Source: CAVQSS01 sp963746605 (GTDB taxonomy: Bacteria; Desulfobacterota; RBG-13-43-22). Taken from it: a stretch of DNA of 64,000 nt. The notes under the pieces are model-generated. The model did no database searches, had not been told where the DNA came from, and worked only from the letters and a program-made list of their open reading frames with translations. This document shows, piece by piece, positions 1-8,643 of this stretch (position 1 is its first letter; every line of letters starts with the position of its first letter). The position numbers were made by a program, and so were the translations under genes. The DNA is taken from assembly GCA_963746605.1 (NCBI GenBank), contig CAVVCH010000055.1, positions 88,836-152,835 of the forward strand, written 5' to 3'.

Positions 1-858
1 CAGCACCATTTCGCGCACCTGGTGGGCTGTCTGGCGGAGCATGGTCTGAATGAGAAGGTGATTGGTTTGATGCTGGACGGCAGCGGTTATGGGCTGGATG
101 GTCGGATCTGGGGCGGTGAAGTCCTGGTGGGCGATTGCGGGTCCTTTGAACGGTGCGGTCACTTTGCCTACCTGCCCCTCCCGGGTGGGGCCAGGGCCAT
201 TAAAGAACCCTGGCGGATGGCCGTCAGTTATCTTTACCAGGCCTACGGTGAAAACCTCCGGGATCTTCCCCTGCCCTGGCTGAAACGGATCGACCCTTCC
301 AAACTCGACATTCTGGTTCAGATGATTCAAAAGGGAATCAACAGTCCCCTGACTTCGAGCTGCGGCCGACTCTTTGACGGCGTGGCCGCCCTCATCGGCC
401 TGCGGGAGACCGTGGCCTTTGAAGGGCAGGCGGCCATGGAACTGGAGATGATCCAGAGTCGGAAAAACGAGGGCCCCTACGATTTCGAAGTGCTGAAATC
501 CCAGGAAGCCCTCCAGATCCTTCCCCAACCCATCATCCGGGGCGTGGTGGAGGATGTCCGCCAAGGCCTATCCAGGGAACGGATCAGCCGGCGTTTTCAC
601 CGGACGCTGGTGGAAGTCCTGACCCGGGTTTGCCGAATCCTGCGAGAGGAACGGGGCCTGGAAAAAGTGGCCTTAGGCGGAGGTGTCTTTCAGAATCGGA
701 CGCTCCTGACGGAGATGGAGGCCCGGCTGCGCGCAGAGGGTTTCCAGGTCTTCAGCAAATCCCTGGTTCCCTCCAATGACGGTGGAATTTCTCTGGGCCA
801 GGCCGTGGCTGCTCATTACATGCGCCTTAAATCAGAAAAACAGCAATGTCCGCCATAA
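1..858 (+). CDS. hypF: HypF carbamoyltransferase, C-terminal part (5' end outside window)
   Basis: The reading frame is open from the first base, so the gene begins upstream of the window. The visible 285 residues are the C-terminal Kae1-like carbamoyl-transfer domain of HypF, which makes the thiocarboxamide on HypE that becomes the cyanide ligands of [NiFe]-hydrogenase. Seen: an N-proximal HHFAHL metal-binding motif, LDGSGYGLDG followed by WGGE, and near the end LGGGVFQNRTLL and NDGGISLGQ, all family signatures. Acylphosphatase, zinc-finger and YrdC domains would lie upstream. It ends in a strong hairpin terminator. Its presence implies [NiFe]-hydrogenase maturation in this organism (inference). 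Confidence 0.93.
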   Translation, partial: QHHFAHLVGCLAEHGLNEKVIGLMLDGSGYGLDGRIWGGEVLVGDCGSFERCGHFAYLPLPGGARAIKEPWRMAVSYLYQAYGENLRDLPLPWLKRIDPSKLDILVQMIQKGINSPLTSSCGRLFDGVAALIGLRETVAFEGQAAMELEMIQSRKNEGPYDFEVLKSQEALQILPQPIIRGVVEDVRQGLSRERISRRFHRTLVEVLTRVCRILREERGLEKVALGGGVFQNRTLLTEMEARLRAEGFQVFSKSLVPSNDGGISLGQAVAAHYMRLKSEKQQCPP

Positions 859-910
859 GCAGGTTTTTAGAAACTGCAAGAGACAATTTTGCGGAAGCCT
901 TATAAAAAAA

Positions 911-942
911 TGGCCCCGCTTCAAGAAGCGGGGCCATTTTTT
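911..942. terminator. bidirectional rho-independent terminator
   Basis: An 11-bp perfect stem (911-921 with 926-936, loop CAAG) is flanked by an A run (903-910) and a T run (937-942). It therefore can end both hypF on the plus strand and the small convergent gene on the minus strand. Confidence 0.9.
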
Positions 943-958
943 AAAAGGTCAATTAAAC

Positions 959-1252
959 CTATTTCTTCTTTTTGTCTTCGCCCTTCTTCTTGTCATCCGC
1001 CTTGACCTCGACGGCCGTGGCCTTCATCTGGTATTGAATAGTGACTTTGGATCCGACCTTGAGATCGCCGGTGACCTTGGTTTCCTTATCTTTGGCAATC
1101 TCCCATTTTTCCTTGTCCTTCTGGACCACAATCAGGTCATCCTTCATCTCCAGGACCGGTCCGGTCACCTGATAGTTCTTGGGACCGGCCGCCAGGGCCA
1201 AAGAGGAAAACAAAAAGAACATCCCCACCAAAGCAAAGATCAAGCGTTTCAT
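959..1252 (-). CDS. small secreted lysine-rich hypothetical protein
   Basis: 97 residues starting at an ATG 7 nt from a GGAGGA ribosome site; an in-frame ATG two codons earlier is too close to it. The protein has a signal peptide (MKRLIFALVGMFFLFSSLALAA) in its first 21 or so residues, then about 60 residues of beta-type sequence (QVTGPVLEMKDDLIVVQK, GDLKVGSKVTIQY) and a strongly charged tail of Asp/Lys. The middle resembles the short OB-like or DUF5666-type periplasmic proteins, but no catalytic residues are visible and the family is not certain. It is a single gene between two terminator hairpins. Function unknown. Confidence 0.7.
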   Translation of the reverse strand: MKRLIFALVGMFFLFSSLALAAGPKNYQVTGPVLEMKDDLIVVQKDKEKWEIAKDKETKVTGDLKVGSKVTIQYQMKATAVEVKADDKKKGEDKKKK

Positions 1253-1345
1253 ACCCATTCCTCCTTTTTTGATTTTTTCCGGGTAATAGTAGATAAGAGG
1301 GTAATGGGTGTCAATAAAAATTGAGGGTTTATCATCGAGGCCTGG

Positions 1346-1387
1346 AAGATGCCAGGTCCCTTCGTTTCCAAAGGGACCTGGCATCTT
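1346..1387. terminator. long hairpin, probable terminator
   Basis: A 17-bp perfect stem (1346-1362 with 1371-1387, 8-nt loop) lies just beyond the stop codon of the molybdenum hydroxylase large subunit. There is no clean T tract on the minus-strand side, so it may act as an mRNA 3'-end stabiliser as well as a terminator. Confidence 0.55.
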
Positions 1388-1396
1388 CTTTAAAAA

Positions 1397-3571
1397 TCAA
1401 ACGGCTTTGATAGCCGCCAGGATCACTTCCGGGGTCAGGGGCAAGCTCCTCAACCGGATTCCGGCGGCGGCGAAAACCCCGTTGGCCACGGCCGGGGCGA
1501 TGGGCGGCAGACCCGGCTCACCGACCCCCTCCGGTTTTTTCATCCCCCTGACGAGATAGACTTCAATTTCCGGGATCTCGCTGAACCGAAGCAGCGGGTA
1601 ATCGGCAAAATTGGCCGACTTCACCCCGCCGTTTTCAAAAACCACCTGCTCTTTGAGAGCGGCGCTCAATCCCATGATGATCCCGCCTTCCATCTGCGCT
1701 CTGACAGTGTCCGGGTTGATGACCGGACCGCAATCGATCGCGCAGACTACCCGGTGGACCCGAAGCCCTCCCTTTTCCTTATCTACGGACACTTCGGCCA
1801 CCTGGGCCACATGGCTGCCAAAGCAGGAATGGCAGGCCAGACCGCGGGCACGGCCGTTTTTCAAGGGCTTTCCCCAGCCCGCCTTATCCGCCGCCATCTC
1901 CAGGGCCCGCCGGAGTTCCGACGTCTTGGCCATATGTTCCAGGCGAAAATCCAGCGGGTCCTTCCCGGCTGCCAGGGCCAGCTCATCCATGAAGCATTCC
2001 ACCGTGAAAGCGTTATGGGTACTGCCGACGGATCGCCAGAAGCCCACCGGGATCGGAAGGTCCAGGCGGACATACTCCACTCGAAGGTTGGGGACCTGGT
2101 AGGGAAGATCAATGATCCCTTCCACGGCGGCCGGATCGATACCCTTTTGCATCATCTGGGGGAAGACCCTGGCAAAAATGGAAGGGACGACCACCCGGTG
2201 GGACCAGGCCGTGATTTTGCCTTGAGCGTCCAGTGCCCCCGCGATCCGGCAGCAGTTTCCCGGACGGAAAAAATCATGGTGGATATCCTCTTCCCTGGTC
2301 CAGATGACCTTGACCGGCTTGGCGACGGCCTTGGAAATCTCGACCGCCTCCTCCACCACGTCCGTTTCTCCCCGCCGTCCGAAGCCTCCGCCCAGATAGG
2401 TGGTATGGATATGGACCTTTTTGGGATCGAGGCCGGACAGTCTGGCAGCCGTCTCCTGCGCGCCGGTCTGGCTCTGGGTCGGCACCCAGACGTCGCAGCG
2501 GTCTTTTTGTACCCAAGCCGTGCAGTTCATGGGCTCCATAGTGGCATGGGCGAGATAGGGCAGTCGGTAGACGGATTCAATTTTTTTCGAGGCGGCCGCC
2601 AGGGCTTTATCAGCGTCCCCGTCAGCGCGGGCGACCACCCCGGTTTGCTTCAAGTGGTCCAGCAGGGTTTTGTTGATCGCGGCATTATCCAGATCCGGCC
2701 GGGAGCCCTGGTCCCATTGCACGGCCAGTGCGGCCCGTCCCCGGCGGGCCGCTTCGAAGCTCCGGGCGCAGACCGCCACCCCCCGGCCGATGCGGACGAT
2801 CTGTTCCACTCCTTTGATTTTCCCGGCGGCCTCCTGATCGTAGGATTTTGCTTTGGCCCCAAAAACAGGAGGGCGGGTGACGGAAGCGTAGCACATATCC
2901 GGGATAAAGGTGTCGATGCCGAAACGGGCCTTTCCGTTAACCTTTTCCGGGATATCCAACCGCGACAGGGGCTGCCCGATAAACCGGAATTGGGATGGGT
3001 CTTTCAGCGGGGGCTCTTTCGGCAGGGGCAGTTTGGAGGCCGCCGCCGCCAATTTCCCATAGGATAATGACCGGCCGGTCCCGGGGTGCCGGACAAAGCC
3101 TTTGACGGCCGTGCACTCCGGCCGGGGAACCCCCCAGACCTGACCGGCGGCCTCAAGCAGCATCTCCCGCCCGGCGGCCCCCGCCTTGCGCAGCAGATCG
3201 TAAAAATGACGGATGCTGGTGCTGCCGCCGGTGGATTGCATGCCCCAGATCGGATTCTTGTACTCATCCGCCGCCGGTGCCGCCCGGAACCGGACGGTCT
3301 TCCAGTCGGCCTCCAGTTCATCAGCCACGATCATAGGGATGGAGGTGTAAACTCCCTGGCCCATCTCCGACTGCGAGACGGTGATGGTGATCCGGTCATC
3401 GGCCGTAATGCCTATCCAGGCGCTGAGGGTAAGTTCTTTTAGGTCGGCTTTTTCTATCTCTGCCGCGCCGAGTACCCGAAATCCGTCCGAGGTATAGACC
3501 AGCAGCAAGGTCAGCCCGGATCCGGCCAGAAGCCCTTTCATGAAAGCCCTTCGGGAGACTTGTTTTTTCAT
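1397..3571 (-). CDS. molybdenum hydroxylase large subunit, isoquinoline 1-oxidoreductase beta type
   Basis: 724 residues; start chosen at the ATG with an AGGAGGG ribosome site, overlapping the upstream gene stop by 4 bp. This is the molybdopterin-binding subunit of the xanthine oxidase family, IorB-like: it hydroxylates N-heterocycles or oxidises aldehydes. Seen: a twin-arginine-type N-terminus (SRRAFMKG) with a following hydrophobic segment, SEMGQGVYTSI, the cofactor loop GGGFGRRGETDVV, and GEPGLPPIAPAVANG containing the conserved catalytic Glu region near the C-terminus. The Tat signal suggests export of the folded heterodimer. Co-transcribed with the [2Fe-2S] subunit upstream; no cytochrome c subunit or MoCo chaperone is in the window, so the electron acceptor is unknown. 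The exact substrate cannot be read from sequence. Confidence 0.9.
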   Translation of the reverse strand: MKKQVSRRAFMKGLLAGSGLTLLLVYTSDGFRVLGAAEIEKADLKELTLSAWIGITADDRITITVSQSEMGQGVYTSIPMIVADELEADWKTVRFRAAPAADEYKNPIWGMQSTGGSTSIRHFYDLLRKAGAAGREMLLEAAGQVWGVPRPECTAVKGFVRHPGTGRSLSYGKLAAAASKLPLPKEPPLKDPSQFRFIGQPLSRLDIPEKVNGKARFGIDTFIPDMCYASVTRPPVFGAKAKSYDQEAAGKIKGVEQIVRIGRGVAVCARSFEAARRGRAALAVQWDQGSRPDLDNAAINKTLLDHLKQTGVVARADGDADKALAAASKKIESVYRLPYLAHATMEPMNCTAWVQKDRCDVWVPTQSQTGAQETAARLSGLDPKKVHIHTTYLGGGFGRRGETDVVEEAVEISKAVAKPVKVIWTREEDIHHDFFRPGNCCRIAGALDAQGKITAWSHRVVVPSIFARVFPQMMQKGIDPAAVEGIIDLPYQVPNLRVEYVRLDLPIPVGFWRSVGSTHNAFTVECFMDELALAAGKDPLDFRLEHMAKTSELRRALEMAADKAGWGKPLKNGRARGLACHSCFGSHVAQVAEVSVDKEKGGLRVHRVVCAIDCGPVINPDTVRAQMEGGIIMGLSAALKEQVVFENGGVKSANFADYPLLRFSEIPEIEVYLVRGMKKPEGVGEPGLPPIAPAVANGVFAAAGIRLRSLPLTPEVILAAIKAV

Positions 3572-4035
3572 GATTTCCGTCCCTCCTCTTTCATGAAGCG
3601 AATGGAAGTTTGGATGGCTGTTTTGATCCGGGGATAGGTCCCGCAGCGGCAGAGGACTTCGTCCATAGTCTGTGTGATTTTCCCTGCGTCCGGGTTGGGG
3701 TTTTCCCGGAGCAGGGCCGCCGCCTGCATCATCTGTCCCGGCTGGCAGTAACCGCATTGGGGGACCTGTTCCTTGATCCAGGCCCGCTTTACCGGGTGGT
3801 CCTCAGGAAGACCTTCAATGGTGGTGATAACCTTTCCCTGGGCCTCCCGGACCGGCAGCAGGCAGGATTTTTCGGCCTGCCCGTTAATGTGCACCGTGCA
3901 GGAGCCGCACTCCCCTACCCCGCAGCCGAACTTGGTCCCGGTGAGCTGCAGGTGCTCCCGGATCACCCAAAGCAGCGGAGTTTCGGGTGCCACGTCCAAT
4001 GTAAAATCCTTTCCGTTGATTTTTAATGATATCAT
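3568..4035 (-). CDS. [2Fe-2S] subunit of molybdenum hydroxylase, IorA-like
   Basis: 155 residues, started at the ATG preceded by GGAGG (minus strand) rather than the longer open frame. It carries two iron-sulfur clusters: a plant-type ferredoxin domain with GCGVGECGSCTV and a distal Cys (KSCLLPV), then a helical domain with CGYCQPGQMM and CRCGTYPRI. This is the usual arrangement for the small subunit of isoquinoline 1-oxidoreductase and aldehyde dehydrogenase relatives; it passes electrons from the molybdenum site out of the enzyme. Its stop codon overlaps the large-subunit start (ATGA-type overlap), so the two are translationally coupled. Confidence 0.93.
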   Translation of the reverse strand: MISLKINGKDFTLDVAPETPLLWVIREHLQLTGTKFGCGVGECGSCTVHINGQAEKSCLLPVREAQGKVITTIEGLPEDHPVKRAWIKEQVPQCGYCQPGQMMQAAALLRENPNPDAGKITQTMDEVLCRCGTYPRIKTAIQTSIRFMKEEGRKS

Positions 4036-4676
4036 AGCGCCTCCTTTCAAAAGTTTCCCCTGGGCTTGTCGGGCTCTTTTTATATTTTGCCACACCGACG
4101 ATCGTTTTACAAATTATACTGGGTGTTCGCCCTTTTTGGGTGGGTGAGTACGATATATGGTAAGTCAGACTGAAATCGGGCACCTCATGGCCGTCTGGTC
4201 TCGGCGAAAGGGTTTTCCACATTGCTTTATAGGTTCTAACCCGGCCCCCATGTTTTCAAATCTTCCTGGAAGCAGGGCCAGCCTAGCAGGCATTAATAGT
4301 CCCTACGCTTGGACCTGCTTCAAATAAAATTAGCAATTCAGGCCCGGATTCAAAGTCCGGAGTACCTCTGGAAAACCCTTTCGCCGAGACCAGACGGCCC
4401 TATCAGATGTGGGAGGTACCCACCCAAAAGTGCGAAGCGATATTTTATTAAACCATCCGGCAACCCGGCAAAAAAAGGACCATGGTACCTCCATTGGAAT
4501 CGAATGTCTGTCTAATCCCTCTAATCGCCTTGGGTCCATTTTGCCGTTTTATTTCTACCCGATCTGGGTTAGAATCAGGCGCATCGTCAAGGAAATTCTT
4601 TTTCGAATGGGGCAACCGACCCAGGCGGGGAATCTTAACCAAAGCACCTAATCTTTTCAGGAAGGGCTCTAATCGG
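4036..4676. other. 641-base gene-free stretch containing an inverted repeat
   Basis: No convincing gene. Short open frames here have no family resemblance and two share the same translated string because they lie in the inverted repeat. The only clear structure is the exact 31-bp inverted repeat at 4189-4219 and 4369-4399, with a second weaker inverted similarity outside it. Promoters for the divergent flanking operons should lie here but none stands out. Confidence 0.6.
4189..4399. repeat. 31-bp perfect inverted repeat around a 149-base centre
   Basis: Bases 4189-4219 are the exact reverse complement of 4369-4399 (arm begins GGCCGTCTGGTCTCGG). Outside the arms a GGGTGGGT block near 4132 matches its complement near 4420, at different distances. 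It could be the two ends of a decayed mobile element or a large cruciform; nothing protein-coding is recognisable between the arms. Confidence 0.8.
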
Positions 4677-5798
4677 ATGATTTTACAGAATGTCCCGCAA
4701 CTGAACGGCCGGGAGAAAGAATATCTCCTGGATTGTCTGGAGAGTAACTGGATTTCTTCGCAGGGAAAATATATTCAAGCTTTCGAGCAATCCTTCGCCC
4801 AATATTGCGGGGTCCGATTCGGCCTGGCCTGCAGCAGCGGTACCTCCGCGCTCCATCTGGCCCTGATGGCCCTGGATATCGGATTCGGGGACGAGGTTAT
4901 TGTTCCGGACTTCACCCTCATCGCCGACGCGAACATGGTGATCCTGACCGGGGCCAGACCGGTTTTTGTTGATGTGGATCCGGAGACCTGGTGCCTGGAC
5001 ACCGGGCAGCTAAAGGCCAAAATCACCTCGAAGACGAAAGCCATACTCTGTGTCCACATGTTCGGCCATCCCTGCGATATGGAGACCATTCGCCGGATTG
5101 CCGAAGACCGGGGCCTTTTCGTCATCGAAGACGCCGCCCAGGCCCACGGCAGTGAGTACCGGGGGAAGAAGGTCGGCAGTCTGGGCGACGTGGCCTGCTT
5201 CAGCTTTTACGCCAGCAAAACATTGACCACGGGTGAAGGGGGCATGGTGCTGACCGACCGCCCGGAAATTGCCGAGAAAGTGGCTTTGATGCGCAGCCAC
5301 GGCTTTGAAGGCAATGACCGCGTCTATACGCACCGGGTTTTCGGCTGTAACTACCGGCTGACCAACCTTCAGGCGGCGATCGGTCTGGCCCAGTGTGAGC
5401 GGATCGACGAAAAAGTAAAAACCAAGCGCCGGATTTTTGAAGCCTATCGCCAAGAGCTTCAGGATTTCGAACCGCTGACCTTTCAGACCACCCGTCCCTG
5501 GGCCGGGAGCACCTATTGGAATGTGGGGGTGCTGCTTAGGGAAGGTCTCGGGCCATCCTGTCCCGAATTGGTGGAAATGTTGAAGGTCAAGGGGATCCAG
5601 ACCCGGTACTTTTTCAATTCGCTGCACCGCCAGCCTCTTTTTCAGAACAGTCCGGACCCACGCTATCCACGGGTGGATGGCTCCTACCCGGTCAGCGACT
5701 ACCTTTCCGATCATGGTCTTTGTCTGCCTTCCGGTCTCAACCTAACCGCCGCGGAGATTAAAACCGTGGCCGGCGCCTTGAAACGCTGTTGGGATTGA
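4677..5798 (+). CDS. DegT/DnrJ/EryC1-family PLP sugar aminotransferase
   Basis: 373 residues from the ATG at 4677 (the frame is open further upstream but that part has no family similarity). These enzymes transfer an amino group to nucleotide-activated keto-sugars for LPS, capsule or glycoprotein sugars. Seen: SSGTSALHLAL (PLP phosphate site), IEDAAQAHGSEY near residues 150-161, and the Schiff-base lysine in SFYASKTLTTGEGG at about K181, then R(S)HGFEGNDR and the Tyr/Asn-rich region of the family. Length is normal (about 370-400). First gene of a four-gene operon with a glycosyltransferase, cupin and methyltransferase, which supports a surface-glycan role. The specific sugar is not predictable. 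Confidence 0.9.
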   Translation: MILQNVPQLNGREKEYLLDCLESNWISSQGKYIQAFEQSFAQYCGVRFGLACSSGTSALHLALMALDIGFGDEVIVPDFTLIADANMVILTGARPVFVDVDPETWCLDTGQLKAKITSKTKAILCVHMFGHPCDMETIRRIAEDRGLFVIEDAAQAHGSEYRGKKVGSLGDVACFSFYASKTLTTGEGGMVLTDRPEIAEKVALMRSHGFEGNDRVYTHRVFGCNYRLTNLQAAIGLAQCERIDEKVKTKRRIFEAYRQELQDFEPLTFQTTRPWAGSTYWNVGVLLREGLGPSCPELVEMLKVKGIQTRYFFNSLHRQPLFQNSPDPRYPRVDGSYPVSDYLSDHGLCLPSGLNLTAAEIKTVAGALKRCWD

Positions 5799-5809
5799 GC
5801 CGAGAGTCG

Positions 5810-6541
5810 ATGCCCATGACATCTTTCTCCAAACCCGAAGTCTCCGTCATTCTGGCTACCTATAATGAAAAAGAGCACATCCTGCCACTGATCCGGGAAC
5901 TCACCCAAAAAATTTCCCAGACCCTGGAAATCATCGTGGTGGACGACAATTCGGAAGACGGGACAGCGGATCTGGTGGCCGGCCTGGCCGACCCCCGGGT
6001 GATTCTGATTCGACGGAAGGTTCGCGGGCTGGCTTCCGCCTTTCACCGGGGGATCATCGAAAGCACCGGTGACATTATCTGCTGGATGGACGCGGATATG
6101 TGTATGCCGGTGGATACGCTGATTCAAATGATCAAGAAGCTGGAGGACTGCGATCTGGCCATCGGTTCCCGGTATGCCTTGGGCGGGGTGGATGACCGGC
6201 CGCCGCTGCGGGTCTGGTCCAGTCGATTTATCAATGGAGTGGCCCGGTTGGTTCTGGGGGGCCAAGTCCGGGATTACGACAGCGGCTTTGTGGCCTTGCA
6301 TCGGAGGGTCTTTGACAGCGTCACGCTCATTCCCTTCGGCTACGGAGAATACTTCATCGAGATGATTTATGATGCCACCCGCAAGGGATTGAAGATTTGT
6401 GAGGTGGGATACTATTTTCGGGATCGGGCGGAAGGGGTTTCCAAATCCATCCCCAATGTTTTTCGATTTTTTGTCACCGGAAGCCATTACCTGTTCCGGA
6501 TCCTGACCTTGAGATTTCGCTTTCTGCGTGGAGGAAATTGA
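5810..6541 (+). CDS. GT2 glycosyltransferase, dolichyl-phosphate-mannose-synthase-like
   Basis: 243 residues from ATG 5810; the ATG at 5816 has better spacing from GAGAG at 5801 and may be the true start, and a TTG at 5789 is less likely. GT-A fold signatures: VSVILATYNE at the N-terminus, IVVDDNSEDGT, and the metal-binding DADM in CWMDADMCMP. The size and the absence of C-terminal transmembrane helices match soluble DPM1-type enzymes that move a sugar from a nucleotide to a polyprenyl phosphate. Starts 12 bases after the aminotransferase stop. Confidence 0.85.
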   Translation: MPMTSFSKPEVSVILATYNEKEHILPLIRELTQKISQTLEIIVVDDNSEDGTADLVAGLADPRVILIRRKVRGLASAFHRGIIESTGDIICWMDADMCMPVDTLIQMIKKLEDCDLAIGSRYALGGVDDRPPLRVWSSRFINGVARLVLGGQVRDYDSGFVALHRRVFDSVTLIPFGYGEYFIEMIYDATRKGLKICEVGYYFRDRAEGVSKSIPNVFRFFVTGSHYLFRILTLRFRFLRGGN

Positions 6542-6542
6542 A

Positions 6543-6938
6543 TTGAATAGTAAAAGCCAACTGGTTACGAAACCGGCTTCCGTTAAACCTTCCTTTTCCC
6601 GAAAGGACGAGCGGGGCCTGTTTGTGGAAATCGTCAATGAGGGGCCCTGGGAGACCGTCATCCACGGGACGATGAAAAGCCAAAAGAAAATGGGCGATCA
6701 TTATCACCGGGAGAACAAGGCCTTTTTCTTTCTGACCCGAGGACGGGCCCGGGTGACGGTCAAGCACATCGTGGACGGCACTTCCGATGAAATTGTCCTG
6801 GGTTCGGGAGAAGGAATCTATTTCCTACCCTTTGAGATCCACACCATTACCTACCTGGAAGATTCCGACTTTATTCTGTTGAAATCCTATCGGTATAATT
6901 CCCAAAAGCCGGATATTTTTATCGATCATGAATCATGA
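6543..6938 (+). CDS. cupin-fold sugar-modifying protein (WxcM/RmlC-like)
   Basis: 131 residues, started at TTG 6543, which sits 8 nt after GGAGG (6530-6534) inside the end of the glycosyltransferase gene. A single cupin-type beta barrel is suggested by GDHYHRENKAFFFLTRG (two His plus Glu, first cupin motif) and YFLPFEIHTI (second motif). It resembles the WxcM C-terminal/FdtA ketoisomerase and 3,5-epimerase groups that act on dTDP-sugars. Which of these reactions it performs is not clear. Its context, between a glycosyltransferase and a methyltransferase, fits sugar tailoring. Confidence 0.7.
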   Translation: MNSKSQLVTKPASVKPSFSRKDERGLFVEIVNEGPWETVIHGTMKSQKKMGDHYHRENKAFFFLTRGRARVTVKHIVDGTSDEIVLGSGEGIYFLPFEIHTITYLEDSDFILLKSYRYNSQKPDIFIDHES

Positions 6939-7710
6939 CGGATTTGCCAGAAGTCCGTCAATGAAGCCCGCCGAGCCAAAGAACCAATGGCAGGCCATGG
7001 TGGAGTGCGAGGAAAAGCTCTGGTGGTATCAGGCCCTGCACGGTTTTCTTTTTCGCCTGCTGGATCAGGCCGATCTGCCGCCGGAAACGCGGGTCTTGGA
7101 CATCGGCTGCGGAACGGGCGGTTTTATGAAGCGTCTCCGGGAACGTTATGATCGGGTGGTCGGCCTCGATCTTTCCTGGCTGGGGCTGGCCCACACCCGG
7201 TCCCGGGGATTCCCTTCTGTGCTGATGGCGGATGCCAATTGCCTTCCCTTCCCGGATAACTGCTTCGATCTGGTCGTTTGTATTGATGTGTTAGAGGAAA
7301 AACAGGTGGATCCCGTTCGGTTGCTCAGCGAGATCCGGCGGGTCTCCAAACCGGGGGGGGTTGTCCTTTTGCAGGCCTCGGCTTTTCAATGGCTCATGAG
7401 CCGGCATGATCTGGCCGTAGAGGCTTCCCGGCGGTTCACCCGTTCGCAGTTCGAAGGTTTGGCTGTGGAGCAGCGGTTGGTTCCCTTATATTCCTCCTAT
7501 CTCTTTACCACACTGTTTCCGCTGTTGGCCCTCTGGAAGCTGCTTCATCCACCGCGGATTAAGCCAGGGGTGCCGGTTGAAAACGACATTCGGATGCCTC
7601 CCGGCCTGGTCAACACCCTTCTTTACGGAATCTGCCGTTTGGAGTCCCGATTGATTCCTTATCTCCGCCTGCCCTTTGGGACCTCCGTCTGTCTACTGGC
7701 CAAAAAATAA
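6928..7710 (+). CDS. class I SAM-dependent methyltransferase
   Basis: 260 residues; overlaps the cupin gene by 11 bases, indicating coupling. Motif I is VLDIGCGTGGFMKRL (about residues 58-72), followed by the acidic end of strand 2 (VVGLDLS), ADANCLPFPDNCFDLVVCIDVLEE and RRVSKPGGVVLL, the standard Methyltransf_11 order. A hydrophobic stretch (LFTTLFPLLALWKLL) in the C-terminal half suggests membrane contact. Last gene of the sugar cassette, so a lipid-linked or nucleotide sugar substrate is plausible but unproven. Confidence 0.85.
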   Translation: MNHDGFARSPSMKPAEPKNQWQAMVECEEKLWWYQALHGFLFRLLDQADLPPETRVLDIGCGTGGFMKRLRERYDRVVGLDLSWLGLAHTRSRGFPSVLMADANCLPFPDNCFDLVVCIDVLEEKQVDPVRLLSEIRRVSKPGGVVLLQASAFQWLMSRHDLAVEASRRFTRSQFEGLAVEQRLVPLYSSYLFTTLFPLLALWKLLHPPRIKPGVPVENDIRMPPGLVNTLLYGICRLESRLIPYLRLPFGTSVCLLAKK

Positions 7711-7715
7711 ATCCC

Positions 7716-8228
7716 TCACATAGGGACAAAGTTATTGGCCTGGAAATAGTCTTCTTTCAATTGGTCCAATTGCTGCTCGAAGGCCCGGTAATGGTCCTCC
7801 TCCCAATCGGCCAGTTCGTTATAGAACCGCCGGGCTTCCTCGCCGGAGGCCTGTCGGGCGCATTGACGGTAAAAATTCGCCGCTTCCAGTTCCAGCTTCA
7901 TGCCGATACCTAAAACACTGACCTCAAAGTGGCTGTCCTTGATCCGCTTTTTGATTTCATCGCTGAAAATGGGATTGTCGGCCGCTTTCCGGTGAGCCAG
8001 GACCAGGTTGGGGGAAAAGGTGTAATCACCCTTTTCCATGACGGATTTATACTGAGTCCGCAGATAATTGAAATGGCCCAGCTCTTCCTCGGCCAGCCGG
8101 GCCAGGGTTTCCCGCCCCAGGGAATCGGGGGTATTCCGGGAAGCGTTTTTATAAAAATTATGGCCGAAGATTTCGGCCTCCATGGCGGTTTTAAGCCCTT
8201 GTAAAATTTCCTTCTGGGTAGTGGTCAT
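7716..8228 (-). CDS. ferritin-like/rubrerythrin-type di-iron protein
   Basis: 170 residues; ATG with GGAG 9 nt upstream. The four-helix ferritin-like fold is indicated by paired metal motifs: EAEIFGHNFY and AEEELGHFNYL in the first half, KLELEAANFYRQ and WEEDHYRAFEQQ in the second (ExxH type). No C-terminal rubredoxin Cys pairs, so it is the erythrin domain alone. Such proteins in anaerobes reduce peroxide or handle iron. It converges on the methyltransferase gene, with only 5 bases between the stops. Confidence 0.85.
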   Translation of the reverse strand: MTTTQKEILQGLKTAMEAEIFGHNFYKNASRNTPDSLGRETLARLAEEELGHFNYLRTQYKSVMEKGDYTFSPNLVLAHRKAADNPIFSDEIKKRIKDSHFEVSVLGIGMKLELEAANFYRQCARQASGEEARRFYNELADWEEDHYRAFEQQLDQLKEDYFQANNFVPM

Positions 8229-8285
8229 ATCAGGAAGCTCCTTGCTGATGTTAGGATCGAAATATATTGACTGCGAAAATAACCG

Positions 8286-8450
8286 GCATCTGTCATTCTG
8301 AAGGAGCGAAGCGACTGAAGAATCCCCCTGGCAAGCCTTGGGCTCGAAAGACGAGATCCTTCGAGGAGTTTACCCTGAGCCGAAAAGCGAGATCCTTCGC
8401 TTCGCTCAGGATGACGGCAGGCGAAGGGCTCAGGATGACAAACCAGGATA
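8286..8450. repeat. dispersed intergenic repeat, family R1 copy A
   Basis: Rich in the units GAGATCCTTCG, TTTACCCTGAGCCGAAA and GCTCAGGATGAC and their complements, giving strong secondary structure. The same units recur near 12.1, 27.1 and 57.4 kb. It fills most of the 415-base gap between the ferritin-like gene and the tetrapyrrole operon; no gene is seen here. Confidence 0.8.
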
Positions 8451-8583
8451 TCTGAAGGTTGAATTTTCATGCCTTAGGATACCCGCATCGCGCATGGGGG
8501 TTTAGTACATACCCGGATCTATTGTTTCTATTATAAAACATGGAATGGAAGTTCTCAATGGAAGTCCCTTAAAAAATGGCGAA

Positions 8584-8610
8584 TTGGTCAAAAATGTTTT
8601 ATTATATAAT
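8584..8610 (+). promoter_or_regulatory. candidate promoter of the tetrapyrrole operon
   Basis: TATAAT at 8605-8610 with TTGGTC at 8584-8589; the 15-base spacer is short, so the -35 is doubtful. Position 34 bases before the first start codon is suitable. Confidence 0.4.
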
Positions 8611-8643
8611 AATACTAAAAGGAACCCCGGGAGTTAAAGCAGC

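Noticed and set aside
1754..3067. 437-residue plus-strand frame
   Set aside because: Lies fully antisense to the molybdenum hydroxylase large subunit; composition Gly/Arg/Pro-rich like other shadows.
4309..4515. short frame sharing WKTLSPRPDG with a frame at about 4200
   Set aside because: The shared string only reflects the 31-bp inverted repeat.
8225..8470. 81-residue minus-strand frame
   Set aside because: It is a translation of repeat R1 copy A, not a gene.
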